Assembly: GCA_017882465.1 (NCBI GenBank)
Contig: JADGPN010000005.1
Location: 1 to 40,363 of the forward strand
DNA length: 40,363 bases
Reading direction: 5' to 3'
From: Solirubrobacteraceae bacterium
Lineage (GTDB): Bacteria; Actinomycetota; Thermoleophilia; Solirubrobacterales; Solirubrobacteraceae
Part shown: positions 26,167 to 34,537 of the stretch, in pieces
How the letters are laid out: each line of letters starts with the position of its first letter
How positions within the stretch are numbered: position 1 is the stretch's first letter
The notes under the pieces: model-generated
Told to the model about the DNA's origin: nothing
Seen by the model: only the letters and a program-made list of their open reading frames with translations
Database searches by the model: none
Made by a program: the position numbers and the translations under genes

Positions 26167-28143
26167 TCAGGACTTGCGTGGACCTCGGCCGGTCACACGG
26201 CGCACGCGGCGGTCTCGCGAGGCCTTGCGGGCAGGTGCCGGCATGGCCTTCGTTTGCAGGAACTTCAGGGCCTGGACGTAGAACAGGCTGGCCGGATTGC
26301 GGACGATATCGGCGTCGCGCAGCGACTCCATGAACTCCTCCGGCCCGTTGAAATCGCGCATGCGGATCCGCACCGAGCCCAGGCCCTGGGGCACGTGCGC
26401 GTCCGAGCCGGCCCCGGCGGGAATCCGGTACTTGGCCGCGAAGCGGACCGCTTCCTCGTTGAACTCGCTGATCGCCACCCGCGGATTGAACACCTCGATC
26501 GCGTCCACGTCGTCGAGCACCGAGAGCAGATGCTCGTAGTCCGGGACCGAGTGCAGGCGGTCGAACGGATGGGGAACGTAGACCAGGCCGCCCTGGCGCT
26601 TGATCTCGGCGATCGTCTCCTCGAGCGTCAGCCCGCGCGGGATCTTCTCTTCGATGAACAGCCCGATCACCTCGCCCTGGTGGGCGGTCTTGACCTCCTC
26701 GGCCACGATCACCTTGACGCCGACGGCCTTCTCGCGCGCCTCGTGGGCGCCTGAGATCTCGTTGTGGTCGGTGACCGCGATCGCCCCGAGTCCGCGGGCC
26801 CGGGCCTCGGCTAGCAGCACCTCGACCGGCGTCGCACAGTCGTAGGAGTGGTCGGTGTGCATGTGCAGATCGACGTCGATCAGCGGACGCTCGGTGAGCC
26901 GCGGGCGAACGCGCCGGTCGCCGCGGCCGTCGTGGCGGCGGGCGACCAGGCGACGGTAGACACGCTCGAGCTCGTCGGTCACCCGCGGCCAGGTGAAGGT
27001 CGCCCGCAGCGCCTGCGCCGAGGCCCTGAGCCCGTCTCGCAGCTCCGAATCGGCGATCACCTTCGTCAGCTGCGCCGTCAGCGTCAGCACGTCTCCGGGC
27101 TCGAACACGAGCCCGTATTCACCCTCGGCGAGTACCTCCTCGTAGGGCGCCAGCCGCGAGGCCACCGGGACCGCGCCCGCGGCGATCGCGCGCACCAGGA
27201 CTCCCGGGGTGGTCCGCACACCCTCCGAGGCAAGCACGACGATGTCGGCGTCCGCCAGCACCTGCGCCTCGCTGCTCTCGCCGGCGCTGAGGAAGCTGAT
27301 CCGCTCGCGCACGAGCCGGCCCAGCGCCGCCGGTGCGGCCAGGGGGCGGGGGGAGAGCACGGTGGCGCTCCAGTCGAGCTCGGGCGGGAGCTCGCGCAGC
27401 GCGCGCAGAAGGGTGCGAAGGGCGGCTCGCTCCTCGCCGGCGATCATCGCCAACCGGACGTGGTCGCGTGCGGCGCGGGTCTCGCCCGGATCGGCACCGG
27501 GAGCTACGACCGCGTACTCGCCGGGGAAGTAGCGCTGCATCAGCTCGCGCGTGGCCTGATAGCTCGCGGTGCGCGCGTCGAGCCGCCCGAACAGGAGCTG
27601 GGCCAGCGGCCGTGCGAGCTGGGTCGAGAGGATGCGCTCGGTCGGAGCGTGGAAGCTGCCGACGTTGAGCGCCCGGGACTGTCGCAGCGCTGAGCTCGAC
27701 GCGCTGGGCGCGAACGGCTCGTGGACGTGGACGACGTCGAGCGGTATCGCGGTCAGCGCATCCTCGATCGTGCGGGCCACGTCGACCGGAAGCGAGGCCG
27801 CACGACGCCGGGTGGGGGAGAACGGCAAGACCTCGCCGACGCCGAGCACCAGCGGACTGGCGAGCGCCCGGTCGAGCAGCCGTTGCGGCTGCTCCCTCGC
27901 GGCTCGGATCGCGCGGCGCGAGTCACGGACCAGCGCGCTGGACTCAGACGGGGCGATCACGACCACTGCGTGACCGCGCCGGGCGAGCTCATCGGAGACC
28001 CGCGCGACGTACTCGTTGACCTCGTTCGCTGCCTCCCACGCGAACGGGGTGACCTGCGCGATCGCGAGGCGGTAGCCGGACGATGCGGCGTCCGCCCAGT
28101 TTGGCGAGCCTGATAGGCGAGCGGGCGGGCGAGCCGCGGACAC
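26167..28143 (-). CDS. GT4 glycosyltransferase fused to a PHP metal-dependent phosphoesterase domain
   Basis: 658 residues from GTG 28143 (MSAARPPARLSGSPNWADAA). Residues about 28-400 are a GT-B enzyme: YRLAIAQVTPFAWEAANEVN, DVVHVHEPFAP, GSFHAPTERI, VVAPGADPGE and, near the donor site, LASEGVRTTPGVLVRAIAAG, where the second Glu of the GT4 EX7E motif is replaced by Arg. From residue 421 a PHP domain follows: D425-L-H427-M-H429, VTDHNEISG (H460), AEEV (E482-E483), PHPFD (H525) and SDAH (D581, H583), so all metal ligands are present. PHP proteins hydrolyse phosphate esters. The tail is basic. No stop separates the parts, so it is one polypeptide. A lipid or inositol-phosphate substrate is inferred from ino1 next door. 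Confidence 0.85.
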   Translation of the reverse strand: MSAARPPARLSGSPNWADAASSGYRLAIAQVTPFAWEAANEVNEYVARVSDELARRGHAVVVIAPSESSALVRDSRRAIRAAREQPQRLLDRALASPLVLGVGEVLPFSPTRRRAASLPVDVARTIEDALTAIPLDVVHVHEPFAPSASSSALRQSRALNVGSFHAPTERILSTQLARPLAQLLFGRLDARTASYQATRELMQRYFPGEYAVVAPGADPGETRAARDHVRLAMIAGEERAALRTLLRALRELPPELDWSATVLSPRPLAAPAALGRLVRERISFLSAGESSEAQVLADADIVVLASEGVRTTPGVLVRAIAAGAVPVASRLAPYEEVLAEGEYGLVFEPGDVLTLTAQLTKVIADSELRDGLRASAQALRATFTWPRVTDELERVYRRLVARRHDGRGDRRVRPRLTERPLIDVDLHMHTDHSYDCATPVEVLLAEARARGLGAIAVTDHNEISGAHEAREKAVGVKVIVAEEVKTAHQGEVIGLFIEEKIPRGLTLEETIAEIKRQGGLVYVPHPFDRLHSVPDYEHLLSVLDDVDAIEVFNPRVAISEFNEEAVRFAAKYRIPAGAGSDAHVPQGLGSVRIRMRDFNGPEEFMESLRDADIVRNPASLFYVQALKFLQTKAMPAPARKASRDRRVRRVTGRGPRKS

Positions 28144-28202
28144 GAGGTGGAGGATAGAGGGGCCGCTACCGCGGCCCTGGTTTGACTGCCGGTAGCGGTC
28201 GG

Positions 28203-29405
28203 CTACTTCTTGGTGCTCGCGGCCCCGCGTGCGGGTGCCTTGGTCTTCGTCGCCGCCTTGCGGATCGGCGGCGGTGCGACCTTGCCGCCGTACTTGGCGA
28301 TGAACTCCTCCGTCAACTCCCGCGCGTCGTCGTCCGGACGCTGGTGCATCGGCGACTTCATCAGGTACGAGCTGGGGCCATCGAGCTGCCCGCTGAGCCC
28401 GTGGTTGAGCGCGAGCTTGCAGCAGCGCACCGCGTCGATCACGATTCCCGCCGAGTTGGGCGAGTCCCAGACCTCGAGCTTCAGCTCTGCGGTCAGCGGC
28501 ACGTCGCCGAACGCCTGACCCTCGAGGCGGATGTGGGCCCACTTGCGGTCGGTCAGCCACGGCACGTAGTCCGACGGGCCGACGTGAACGTCGTCGGCGG
28601 GCAGCGTGTGCCCCATGATCGACGTGACGGCGTTGGTCTTGGAGATCTTCTTCGACTCCAGCCGCTCGCGCTCGAGCATGTTGTAGAAGTCCATGTTGCC
28701 GCCCACGTTCAGCTGCGAGGTGCGCAGCAGCTTCACGCCGCGGTCGTGGAACAGCCGCGCGAGCGTCCGGTGGACGATCGTCGCCCCGACCTGGGACTTG
28801 ATGTCGTCGCCGACGATCGGCAGCCCGGCCTTCTTGAAGCGCTGGTTCCAATAGTCCTCGCGGGCGATGAACACCGGGATGCAGTTGACGAACCCGCAGC
28901 CTGCTTCCAGCACCTGCTCGACGTACCACTTGGTCGCCTGCTCGGAGCCGACGGGCAGGTAGGACACGACCACATCGGTGTTGGTGGCGCGCAGCACCTC
29001 GACGATGTCCGCGGTCGGCCCGGGGGCCTTGGTGATCTTCTGCTTCAGGTACTTGCCGAGGCCGTCGTGCGTCATCCCGCGCATCACCTCGACGCCCAGA
29101 TCGGGGATGTCGCCCCCGAGCTTCAGGGTGTTGTTCTGGCCCGAGAAGATCGCCTCCGAGAGGTCCTTGCCGACCTTGTCGGCGTCGATGTCGAAGGCCG
29201 CGGTGAACTCGATGTCGCGCACGTGATACCCGCCGAGATCGACGTGCATCAGGCCCGGGACCGAGTCGCCCACGCGCGCGTCCTGGTAGTAGCGGATGCC
29301 CTGCACGAACGAGCTCGCGCAATTGCCCACGCCGATGATGGCGACGCGAACCTTGTCCTGCTGGTGTCGCCCGGCGCCGTTGGCCGAGCCGTCGATCGTA
29401 CTCAC
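28203..29405 (-). CDS. ino1: Inositol-3-phosphate synthase
   Basis: 400 residues from GTG 29405 ([20 protein letters not shown]), with AGGGA about 11 bases upstream; an in-frame extension to 29495 is not needed. It converts glucose-6-phosphate to inositol-3-phosphate using NAD. Seen: [86 protein letters not shown] and [10 protein letters not shown], the actinobacterial type of the enzyme. The C-terminus has a Lys/Ala tail. It lies 59 bp before the GT4-PHP start and about 200 bp after the phosphatidyltransferase gene, giving precursor for inositol lipids. Confidence 0.95.
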   Translation of the reverse strand: MSTIDGSANGAGRHQQDKVRVAIIGVGNCASSFVQGIRYYQDARVGDSVPGLMHVDLGGYHVRDIEFTAAFDIDADKVGKDLSEAIFSGQNNTLKLGGDIPDLGVEVMRGMTHDGLGKYLKQKITKAPGPTADIVEVLRATNTDVVVSYLPVGSEQATKWYVEQVLEAGCGFVNCIPVFIAREDYWNQRFKKAGLPIVGDDIKSQVGATIVHRTLARLFHDRGVKLLRTSQLNVGGNMDFYNMLERERLESKKISKTNAVTSIMGHTLPADDVHVGPSDYVPWLTDRKWAHIRLEGQAFGDVPLTAELKLEVWDSPNSAGIVIDAVRCCKLALNHGLSGQLDGPSSYLMKSPMHQRPDDDARELTEEFIAKYGGKVAPPPIRKAATKTKAPARGAASTKK

Positions 29406-29612
29406 GGTGAAGAGTTCCCTTCTCAAGTGCTCGCGTCGCTGTGCCGGAAGGCCCGGGAGCGCCGTCTTCTGCTGAGGCAGCGGGCTAGCCGCCAAACCAA
29501 CAGGCGCACCCGCTCCCGAGACCTCGCGCTATGTATCCCTGGACAACGAGTTGGTTACACCCGCGTCCTGACCCGGGATCGAGGCGGCGGCGGGCGCGGG
29601 GCGCACGGAGCG
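29406..29612. other. Non-coding gap upstream of ino1
   Basis: No gene is seen in these 207 bases. It is the longest clean gap in the minus-strand lipid array and probably carries the ino1 promoter and leader. An AT-richer island (rc GATACATAG, about 29530-29540) is a possible -10 region, but I see no convincing -35 partner. Confidence 0.35.
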
Positions 29613-30275
29613 CTATGCGGCGGCGTTCAGCTGCTTGCGCACGTGCAGGACGCGCTGCACGGTCGTGAGCACGGTGACCGCGGCGAGCACGTACACGGCG
29701 GGGGCCAGCAGCGAGAAGTTGCCGATGGCCGCTCCCCGGGCGAACACGAGCCCGACGGCGATGATCACGACCCGCACCGGCCGGGTCGCCAGCCCCACCT
29801 TGCAGGCCACGCCGAGCGCCTCGGCACGTGCCCGCGTATAGGAGACCATCAGCGAGAACAGGACGGCCACCACCACGGCGGCAACGGCCACCTGGTTGTG
29901 GCGGGAGGCGAAGTAGGCCGCCACCGCCGTCAGCACGATGCCCTCCTCGAGCCGGTCCAGCGTCGAGTCCAGGAAGGCGCCGAACGGAGTGCCCTTGCCG
30001 GACATGCGCGAGTAGCGCCCGTCCAGGGTGTCCATGATCGAGCCGATGATGAACGCGATCCCGGCCAGGAAGAAGAGGCGCTCCACGACCAGCGCCGCCG
30101 CGGCCACGTTCAGCACGAAGCCGGTCAGTGAGATCGCGTTCGGGGTCAGCCGCGACTCGATCAGCCGGTCGCGCATCAGCGTCGAGATCTCCTGCGTCGT
30201 CGGCCCCTCGCGCCTGGAGCGCCCGCGACGGGGCCCCCCGGCGGGGGTCTGCGCCGGCTTGGCCTGCTGAGCCAT
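29613..30275 (-). CDS. CDP-alcohol phosphatidyltransferase, probably phosphatidylinositol-phosphate synthase
   Basis: 220 residues. The family motif is complete near residue 83: DGRYSRMSGKGTPFGAFLDS then TLDR, that is DGxxxR-x8-GxxxD-x3-D (Ser replaces the usual Ala). About six membrane helices follow the order of the family. In actinobacteria this enzyme joins CDP-diacylglycerol to inositol-3-phosphate; the nearby ino1 makes that use likely, though a glycerol-phosphate substrate cannot be excluded. The N-terminus is basic (GGPRRGRSRREG). ATG 30275 is 2 bases after the stop of the PAP2 gene, so the pair is co-translated. Confidence 0.88.
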   Translation of the reverse strand: MAQQAKPAQTPAGGPRRGRSRREGPTTQEISTLMRDRLIESRLTPNAISLTGFVLNVAAAALVVERLFFLAGIAFIIGSIMDTLDGRYSRMSGKGTPFGAFLDSTLDRLEEGIVLTAVAAYFASRHNQVAVAAVVVAVLFSLMVSYTRARAEALGVACKVGLATRPVRVVIIAVGLVFARGAAIGNFSLLAPAVYVLAAVTVLTTVQRVLHVRKQLNAAA

Positions 30276-30277
30276 GG

Positions 30278-31057
30278 CTACGCCGATGCCCGTGCGCGTG
30301 ATTCGCGGAACGCCCAGGCATGTGGCCGGGCGCGGGCGAACAGCCGGTCGGCCAGCATCCAGGAGGCTCCCGCGGTCACGGCCCCGAGCACCACGTCGGT
30401 GAGGTAGTGATTACCGGTCGCGATCACGACGAAGCTGACCACCAAGGGATACAGCCGCCACGCGATCCGAGCCGGCAGGGGCTTGACCAGCCGGCCCATC
30501 GCCAACCCGACCAGCATCGCGAAGCACACGTGCATGGAGGGCACGGCGGCGTACAGGTTCAGGAAGCTGTGCAGCGGCCCATTATCGACCTGGACGCCCG
30601 TGAACTGCGCGATCGAGTCGGTGAAGCCCCACTCCGACATCAGCCGCGGCGGCGCGGTCGGGTAGAGCCAGTAGCCCACCAGAGCGATCGCCATGGCGAC
30701 CATGAACACGTTGCGCACGAAGTAGAAGGAATCGTTCCGGCGCAGGTAGATGAACACCAATACGCCCAGCGTCACCGCGTAGTGGGCGTTGAGGTAGATC
30801 CAGTCGGCCGAGTCGATGATCCAGTGCCGCGACGAGGCCCAGCCCTGGATGCTGGGCTCGACGAACACGTGCAGCACCCGTTCGAAGTTGATGATCTTGG
30901 TCGCGTCGCCGTAGGGCTTGTAGCCGCTGCCGTCGACGATCCCGCGCACCACCTGATAGAGCACGTAGGCGGCAGCGAACAGCCCGACCTGACGGAATAC
31001 GTCAGGCCAGCCGCGCGGAAGGACCCGCGCCTCGATGGACCGAAGCCGACGACGCAT
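30278..31057 (-). CDS. PAP2 superfamily membrane protein, Aur1/inositol-phosphotransferase-like
   Basis: 259 residues from ATG 31057 (MRRRLRSIEARVLPRGWPDV), with about six membrane helices. Motifs: YWLYPTAPPRLM, AVPSMHVCFAMLVGLAMG (conserved PSMH) and TGNHYLTDVVLGA (catalytic HxxxD). This arrangement is that of the PAP2_3/Aur1 group, which includes inositol-phosphorylceramide synthases and lipid phosphatases. Together with Ino1 and the CDP-alcohol transferase it suggests phosphoinositol headgroup transfer or dephosphorylation of phosphatidylinositol phosphate. No ribosome site is clear; the longer in-frame start at 31144 would overlap the membrane protein upstream. Confidence 0.85.
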   Translation of the reverse strand: MRRRLRSIEARVLPRGWPDVFRQVGLFAAAYVLYQVVRGIVDGSGYKPYGDATKIINFERVLHVFVEPSIQGWASSRHWIIDSADWIYLNAHYAVTLGVLVFIYLRRNDSFYFVRNVFMVAMAIALVGYWLYPTAPPRLMSEWGFTDSIAQFTGVQVDNGPLHSFLNLYAAVPSMHVCFAMLVGLAMGRLVKPLPARIAWRLYPLVVSFVVIATGNHYLTDVVLGAVTAGASWMLADRLFARARPHAWAFRESRARASA

Positions 31058-31115
31058 GGCAGGCGGGCATCCTATCGATGCTCGCGGGCCGACCCAATTA
31101 GGGTTTCGGGTGCTC

Positions 31116-32768
31116 TCAGCTGCACCTCGGCGAGCGCGCGCCAACGCGCCCCAGCGAGAACGCCGCCGCGAGGCGGGTCACACCGGCGTGCCGCAACGTC
31201 AGGTGCGTGAAGTCGCCCGCCGGCATCACGCACCCGAACCCATCGCCGAGCTTCCAGTACGGCGTGAAGCGCACGTGCACCAGCGCGGTGCCGGGACGGA
31301 GCACCGAGATTGTCAGCGAGTCCGAGCCGATCGAGCGCAGGGTCGCCGCGCCCTGCACGATCGGCGTGGCATCGATGACCTCGTACACGGCCCAGTGCCG
31401 CATCCGCCGGGCCAGCCGCAGGTAGGGCAGGCCGCGGTCGATCAGCCGCGTCTCGCGGTGGGCGGAGTAGTCGAGGCGCGCGTCCGGCACGGCCACGAAG
31501 CGCACGGCCAGGCTTCGCAGCCAGGCGTGGTAGGTCTGCGGGTTCAGCGCACCGCCGTAGAACAGGTGGTTGTCCTGGATATCGAGCTGTCGCTCCCAGC
31601 CGCGGGCGATCGGGAACCGCGGCGCGACCACGTACGCCTCCCAGTGGAACTGGGTGAAGGGGATCTCGACCCGGAACGGAGGCCCTGACTGGCGGCCGAG
31701 GAAGTCGAGCAGCGGCTGGTAGTAGGCAGCCGAGGCCGATGGATCGCCGGTGGCGGTGCGCACATCGCGGACGGGCGCCTGCCACTGGAGATAGATCAGC
31801 GGCACGGCGACGGCCAGCAGCAGCGCGGGGCGCCGGCGCCACCACAGCAGCGCCGCCAGGGGGCCCGCGACGAGCGCCCCGAGCCGGGCGACATTGCTGC
31901 CCACCGGGGTCGCGATCGCGAACGCCACCAGACAACCGGCCACGTACAGCGCCACGCCGGCGCGCAGCGTCCATGCGTCCCGGGGGAGCGCCAGCAGGGC
32001 GGCGACGCCGACCACCGGGATCGGCCACAGCGTCGCGAACGTGAACGGCTCGGTGCCCCCTTCCGGAAAGGCGATCGCGAGCGCCGCGACGGGGATCAGC
32101 GCGGCAGCGGCCAGCGCGATCCCGGCGAGGGGATTGGGGGGCTGGGCCCGCGCCCGCGCGGCCGCGGGCGGGTGAACGGGGGGATCTGCCGGCGTGGGCG
32201 CGGGCGGGTGCTGGTCCTCCCGATCCTGCCGTGCGCCCATCCAGGCGCCGATCGCGTAGGCGGCCCCGCCGATGGCGGCGAACAGCGCCGCGACCGGGCT
32301 GCACAGGGCTGACAGCGCCGCCAGGCCACACGCCGGCACGGGCCGGCGCCGCTCCAGCGCGAGCATCGCGGCCACGGCCGGGAGCAGCCCGAAGGCGAAT
32401 GCGAGCCGGCCGGTGAACAGGTTGGTGGCGGTGGCCGCCCCGAACCAGGTCGCGCCGAGCCACGAGTCCGGGCCGAAGCGATCGTGGGCCAGCGGCGCGA
32501 ACAGCGCGGCTGTCGCGGTCGCGGCGATCGCCGCCGCCAGCTGCGGGGTCAGCGCTGCTGCCGCCGGCGGGAACAGCACGCTGTAGCTGGGCGTGTGGTG
32601 CCCGCCGTACCACCAGTTGTTCCAGATCCCGAAGCCCTGGACGGTGAACAGCTTGGCCCGCAGCAGGTGCGTCGCGAGGTCGAGGCTGGGCGGCGAGACC
32701 ACGACGTAGACGAACGCGAGCACTCCGGCCACCGCCACCGGAGCTATCCGCCTGGGATCGACGCTCAT
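31116..32768 (-). CDS. Large multi-pass membrane protein, GT-C-like, unknown function
   Basis: 550 residues from ATG 32768 (MSVDPRRIAPVAVAGVLAFV). About ten hydrophobic segments occupy residues 8-330; the first outer loop holds FTVQGFGIWNNWWYGGHHTP, a layout like membrane sugar transferases. A Pro/Ala-rich hydrophilic insert (DREDQHPPAPTPADPPVHPP) lies near residue 185. The last 220 residues form a soluble domain with EIPFTQFHWEAYVVAP and FVAVPDARLDYSAH. The ATG overlaps the hydrolase stop by one base (TGATG). I cannot name a family; a role in envelope assembly is inferred from topology and lipid-enzyme neighbours. Confidence 0.8.
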   Translation of the reverse strand: MSVDPRRIAPVAVAGVLAFVYVVVSPPSLDLATHLLRAKLFTVQGFGIWNNWWYGGHHTPSYSVLFPPAAAALTPQLAAAIAATATAALFAPLAHDRFGPDSWLGATWFGAATATNLFTGRLAFAFGLLPAVAAMLALERRRPVPACGLAALSALCSPVAALFAAIGGAAYAIGAWMGARQDREDQHPPAPTPADPPVHPPAAARARAQPPNPLAGIALAAAALIPVAALAIAFPEGGTEPFTFATLWPIPVVGVAALLALPRDAWTLRAGVALYVAGCLVAFAIATPVGSNVARLGALVAGPLAALLWWRRRPALLLAVAVPLIYLQWQAPVRDVRTATGDPSASAAYYQPLLDFLGRQSGPPFRVEIPFTQFHWEAYVVAPRFPIARGWERQLDIQDNHLFYGGALNPQTYHAWLRSLAVRFVAVPDARLDYSAHRETRLIDRGLPYLRLARRMRHWAVYEVIDATPIVQGAATLRSIGSDSLTISVLRPGTALVHVRFTPYWKLGDGFGCVMPAGDFTHLTLRHAGVTRLAAAFSLGRVGARSPRCS

Positions 32769-33580
32769 CACGCGCTCCCGAGGAACGCGGCCACGCGGTC
32801 CGGCACGGCCGGATCGTCGAGCCACGGCCAGTGGCCCGCCGCGGGGAGCCGCTCCACGGTCGCCCGGGGCAGCCGCTTGCCGTAGGCGTCGGCCAGCTCC
32901 GCCCTGAGCCAGGGATCGTGCTCTCCCCACAGCACCAGCGCCGGGACGTCGAGCTCGGGCAGCCGAGCGCCGGCCGCGGCCAAAGCCGGCTCGCTCGTGG
33001 CCCGATGCAGGCGCAGGATCGCGCGCTGGGTGCCCTGGTCGAACTGCTCCCACACGGCGGTGATGCGGGCGCCGGACCACCCCTCCGGCGTGACCGTCCC
33101 GCGGCGGAGCTCGCGAGCCAGCAGTCGCCGGTTGGTGATGCCGTGCACCAGCTCGCCGAGCACAGGGCGCCGCCAGGCCCGGGCCAGACGGTGCCAGCGG
33201 AAGCCGTCGAGCAGCGGAAGGGCGTTGATGAGGACGATGCGATTCACGCGCCCGGGATGCCGCTGAGCGAACACGAGCCCGGCGGCCGCGCCCCACTCGT
33301 GGGCCACGAGGCTGACCTCGTGGACGCCCAGCGCGGCCAGGAAGCGCTCGACGAAGTCGGCCAGCCCGTCGAGCGTGTAGTCGAGGTTCCCGCCCTTGGC
33401 CGAGCGGCCGAAGCCGATCAGGTCCGGCGCCAGTCCACCGGTCCGCTCCAGGAACTCGGGCCAGTCGTCGGAGCTCGTCGGGGAACCGTGGAGGTAGAGC
33501 ACCGGTGCAGCTCCGCTGCCGGCGCTGCGATAGAAGAGGGGCGCTTCTGCGACCTCGATCGTGTGCTCGTCGACGCGCAC
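32768..33580 (-). CDS. Alpha/beta-hydrolase with Glu at the nucleophile position
   Basis: 270 residues from GTG 33580. It looks like the haloalkane-dehalogenase/epoxide-hydrolase branch: LYLHGSPTSSDDWPEFL (oxyanion HG at 31-32), LIGFGRSAKG, a cap of basic helices, LWGEHDPWL (acid) and AAGHWPWLDDP (His). The nucleophile elbow is A93-H94-E95-W96-G97, where that branch normally has GHDWG with Asp. So the catalytic Asp is replaced by Glu. The enzyme may be inactive, slow or of different use. It is translationally coupled to the large membrane protein and divergent from the PfkB kinase. Confidence 0.85.
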   Translation of the reverse strand: MRVDEHTIEVAEAPLFYRSAGSGAAPVLYLHGSPTSSDDWPEFLERTGGLAPDLIGFGRSAKGGNLDYTLDGLADFVERFLAALGVHEVSLVAHEWGAAAGLVFAQRHPGRVNRIVLINALPLLDGFRWHRLARAWRRPVLGELVHGITNRRLLARELRRGTVTPEGWSGARITAVWEQFDQGTQRAILRLHRATSEPALAAAGARLPELDVPALVLWGEHDPWLRAELADAYGKRLPRATVERLPAAGHWPWLDDPAVPDRVAAFLGSA

Positions 33581-33634
33581 CCGTCGGCGAGGATAACGTC
33601 CCGTTCGATGAGCACTCCGTCAGTGGAAGCCCGC

Positions 33635-34537
33635 ATGCCCACGACGACGCTCTGCCTGGGGGATGCGCTGGTCGATCTGATCGCCCCGGAACGCGGGCGT
33701 GACCTCGCCGAAGCCGAGTCGTTCGTGCCGCGGTTCGGCGGCGCGACGGCCAACATCGCGGTCACGGCGGCGCGCCACGGCGCCCGGGTGTCACTGGCCG
33801 GGGCGGCTGGCGACGACGACTGGGGTCGCTGGCTGCGCGACCGCCTGGAGGACGAGGGCGTCGAGCTGTCGTGGTTCAGGCTGGTGGCGGATGTGCAGAC
33901 GACGCTGGCCCTGGTCGTGCTCGACTCCGACGGGGAGCCCGGCTACACGATGTATGGCGAGGGGATCGCGGGAGTGATCGAGGCGCTCGGAGATGAGCTC
34001 GAGATCGCGGTCGCGGGCGCCGCCGGCCTGTTCCTCAGCACCAACACGCTGGTCGGCGCCGCTGAGCGGGCGGTGACCATGCGCGCCCGCGAGGCGGCGC
34101 TGGAGCTGGGGCGCCCGGTCGTGTTCGACCCCAACCTTCGCCTGCACCGCTGGCGGTCCCTGGCCGACGCTGCCGCCAGCGCGAACGCCTGCGTGCCCGG
34201 CGCGCTGCTGGTGCGCACCAATCGCGCCGAGGCGGCGCTGATGACCGGCGAGGACGACCCCGAGCGGGCGGCGACGGCGCTGCTCAAGGCCGGTGCGCGG
34301 TTGGTGGTGATCACGCTGGGGCCCAGCGGCGCGATCCTGCGCGGCGAGCTCCGGGCCGATGTGCCGGGCATCGGTGCGCGTGTGCTCAGCACCATCGGCG
34401 CCGGTGACGTGCTGATGGGCGTGCTGCTCGCCCGGCTCGCGCTGGCCGGTTACTACCCGCCGGCGGCCGCCGCCGCCCTGCGTGACGCCGTGATCGAGGG
34501 CGCCAGGGCGTGCGAGCGCCTCGGCGCACTGGAGTGA
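33635..34537 (+). CDS. PfkB/ribokinase-family sugar kinase
   Basis: 300 residues from ATG 33635, which has GGAAG 5 bases before it; ATG 33608 (9 codons longer) is possible, with GATAAC at 33596-33601 close enough to suggest a leaderless message. It would phosphorylate a sugar, nucleoside or similar alcohol with ATP. Seen: PRFGGATANIAVTAARHGAR, AGAAGDDDWG, VVFDPNLRLHRW and STIGAGDVLMGVLL, in which the catalytic Asp of GAGD is kept and the usual leading Asp is Ser. The stop overlaps the nth start (GTGA). Fructokinase-like by sequence; substrate uncertain. Confidence 0.9.
   Translation: MPTTTLCLGDALVDLIAPERGRDLAEAESFVPRFGGATANIAVTAARHGARVSLAGAAGDDDWGRWLRDRLEDEGVELSWFRLVADVQTTLALVVLDSDGEPGYTMYGEGIAGVIEALGDELEIAVAGAAGLFLSTNTLVGAAERAVTMRAREAALELGRPVVFDPNLRLHRWRSLADAAASANACVPGALLVRTNRAEAALMTGEDDPERAATALLKAGARLVVITLGPSGAILRGELRADVPGIGARVLSTIGAGDVLMGVLLARLALAGYYPPAAAAALRDAVIEGARACERLGALE

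Noticed and set aside
28144-29322. Extension of the GT4-PHP frame upstream to a total of 1051 codons
   Set aside because: The extra part lies out of frame over ino1, which is a certain gene.
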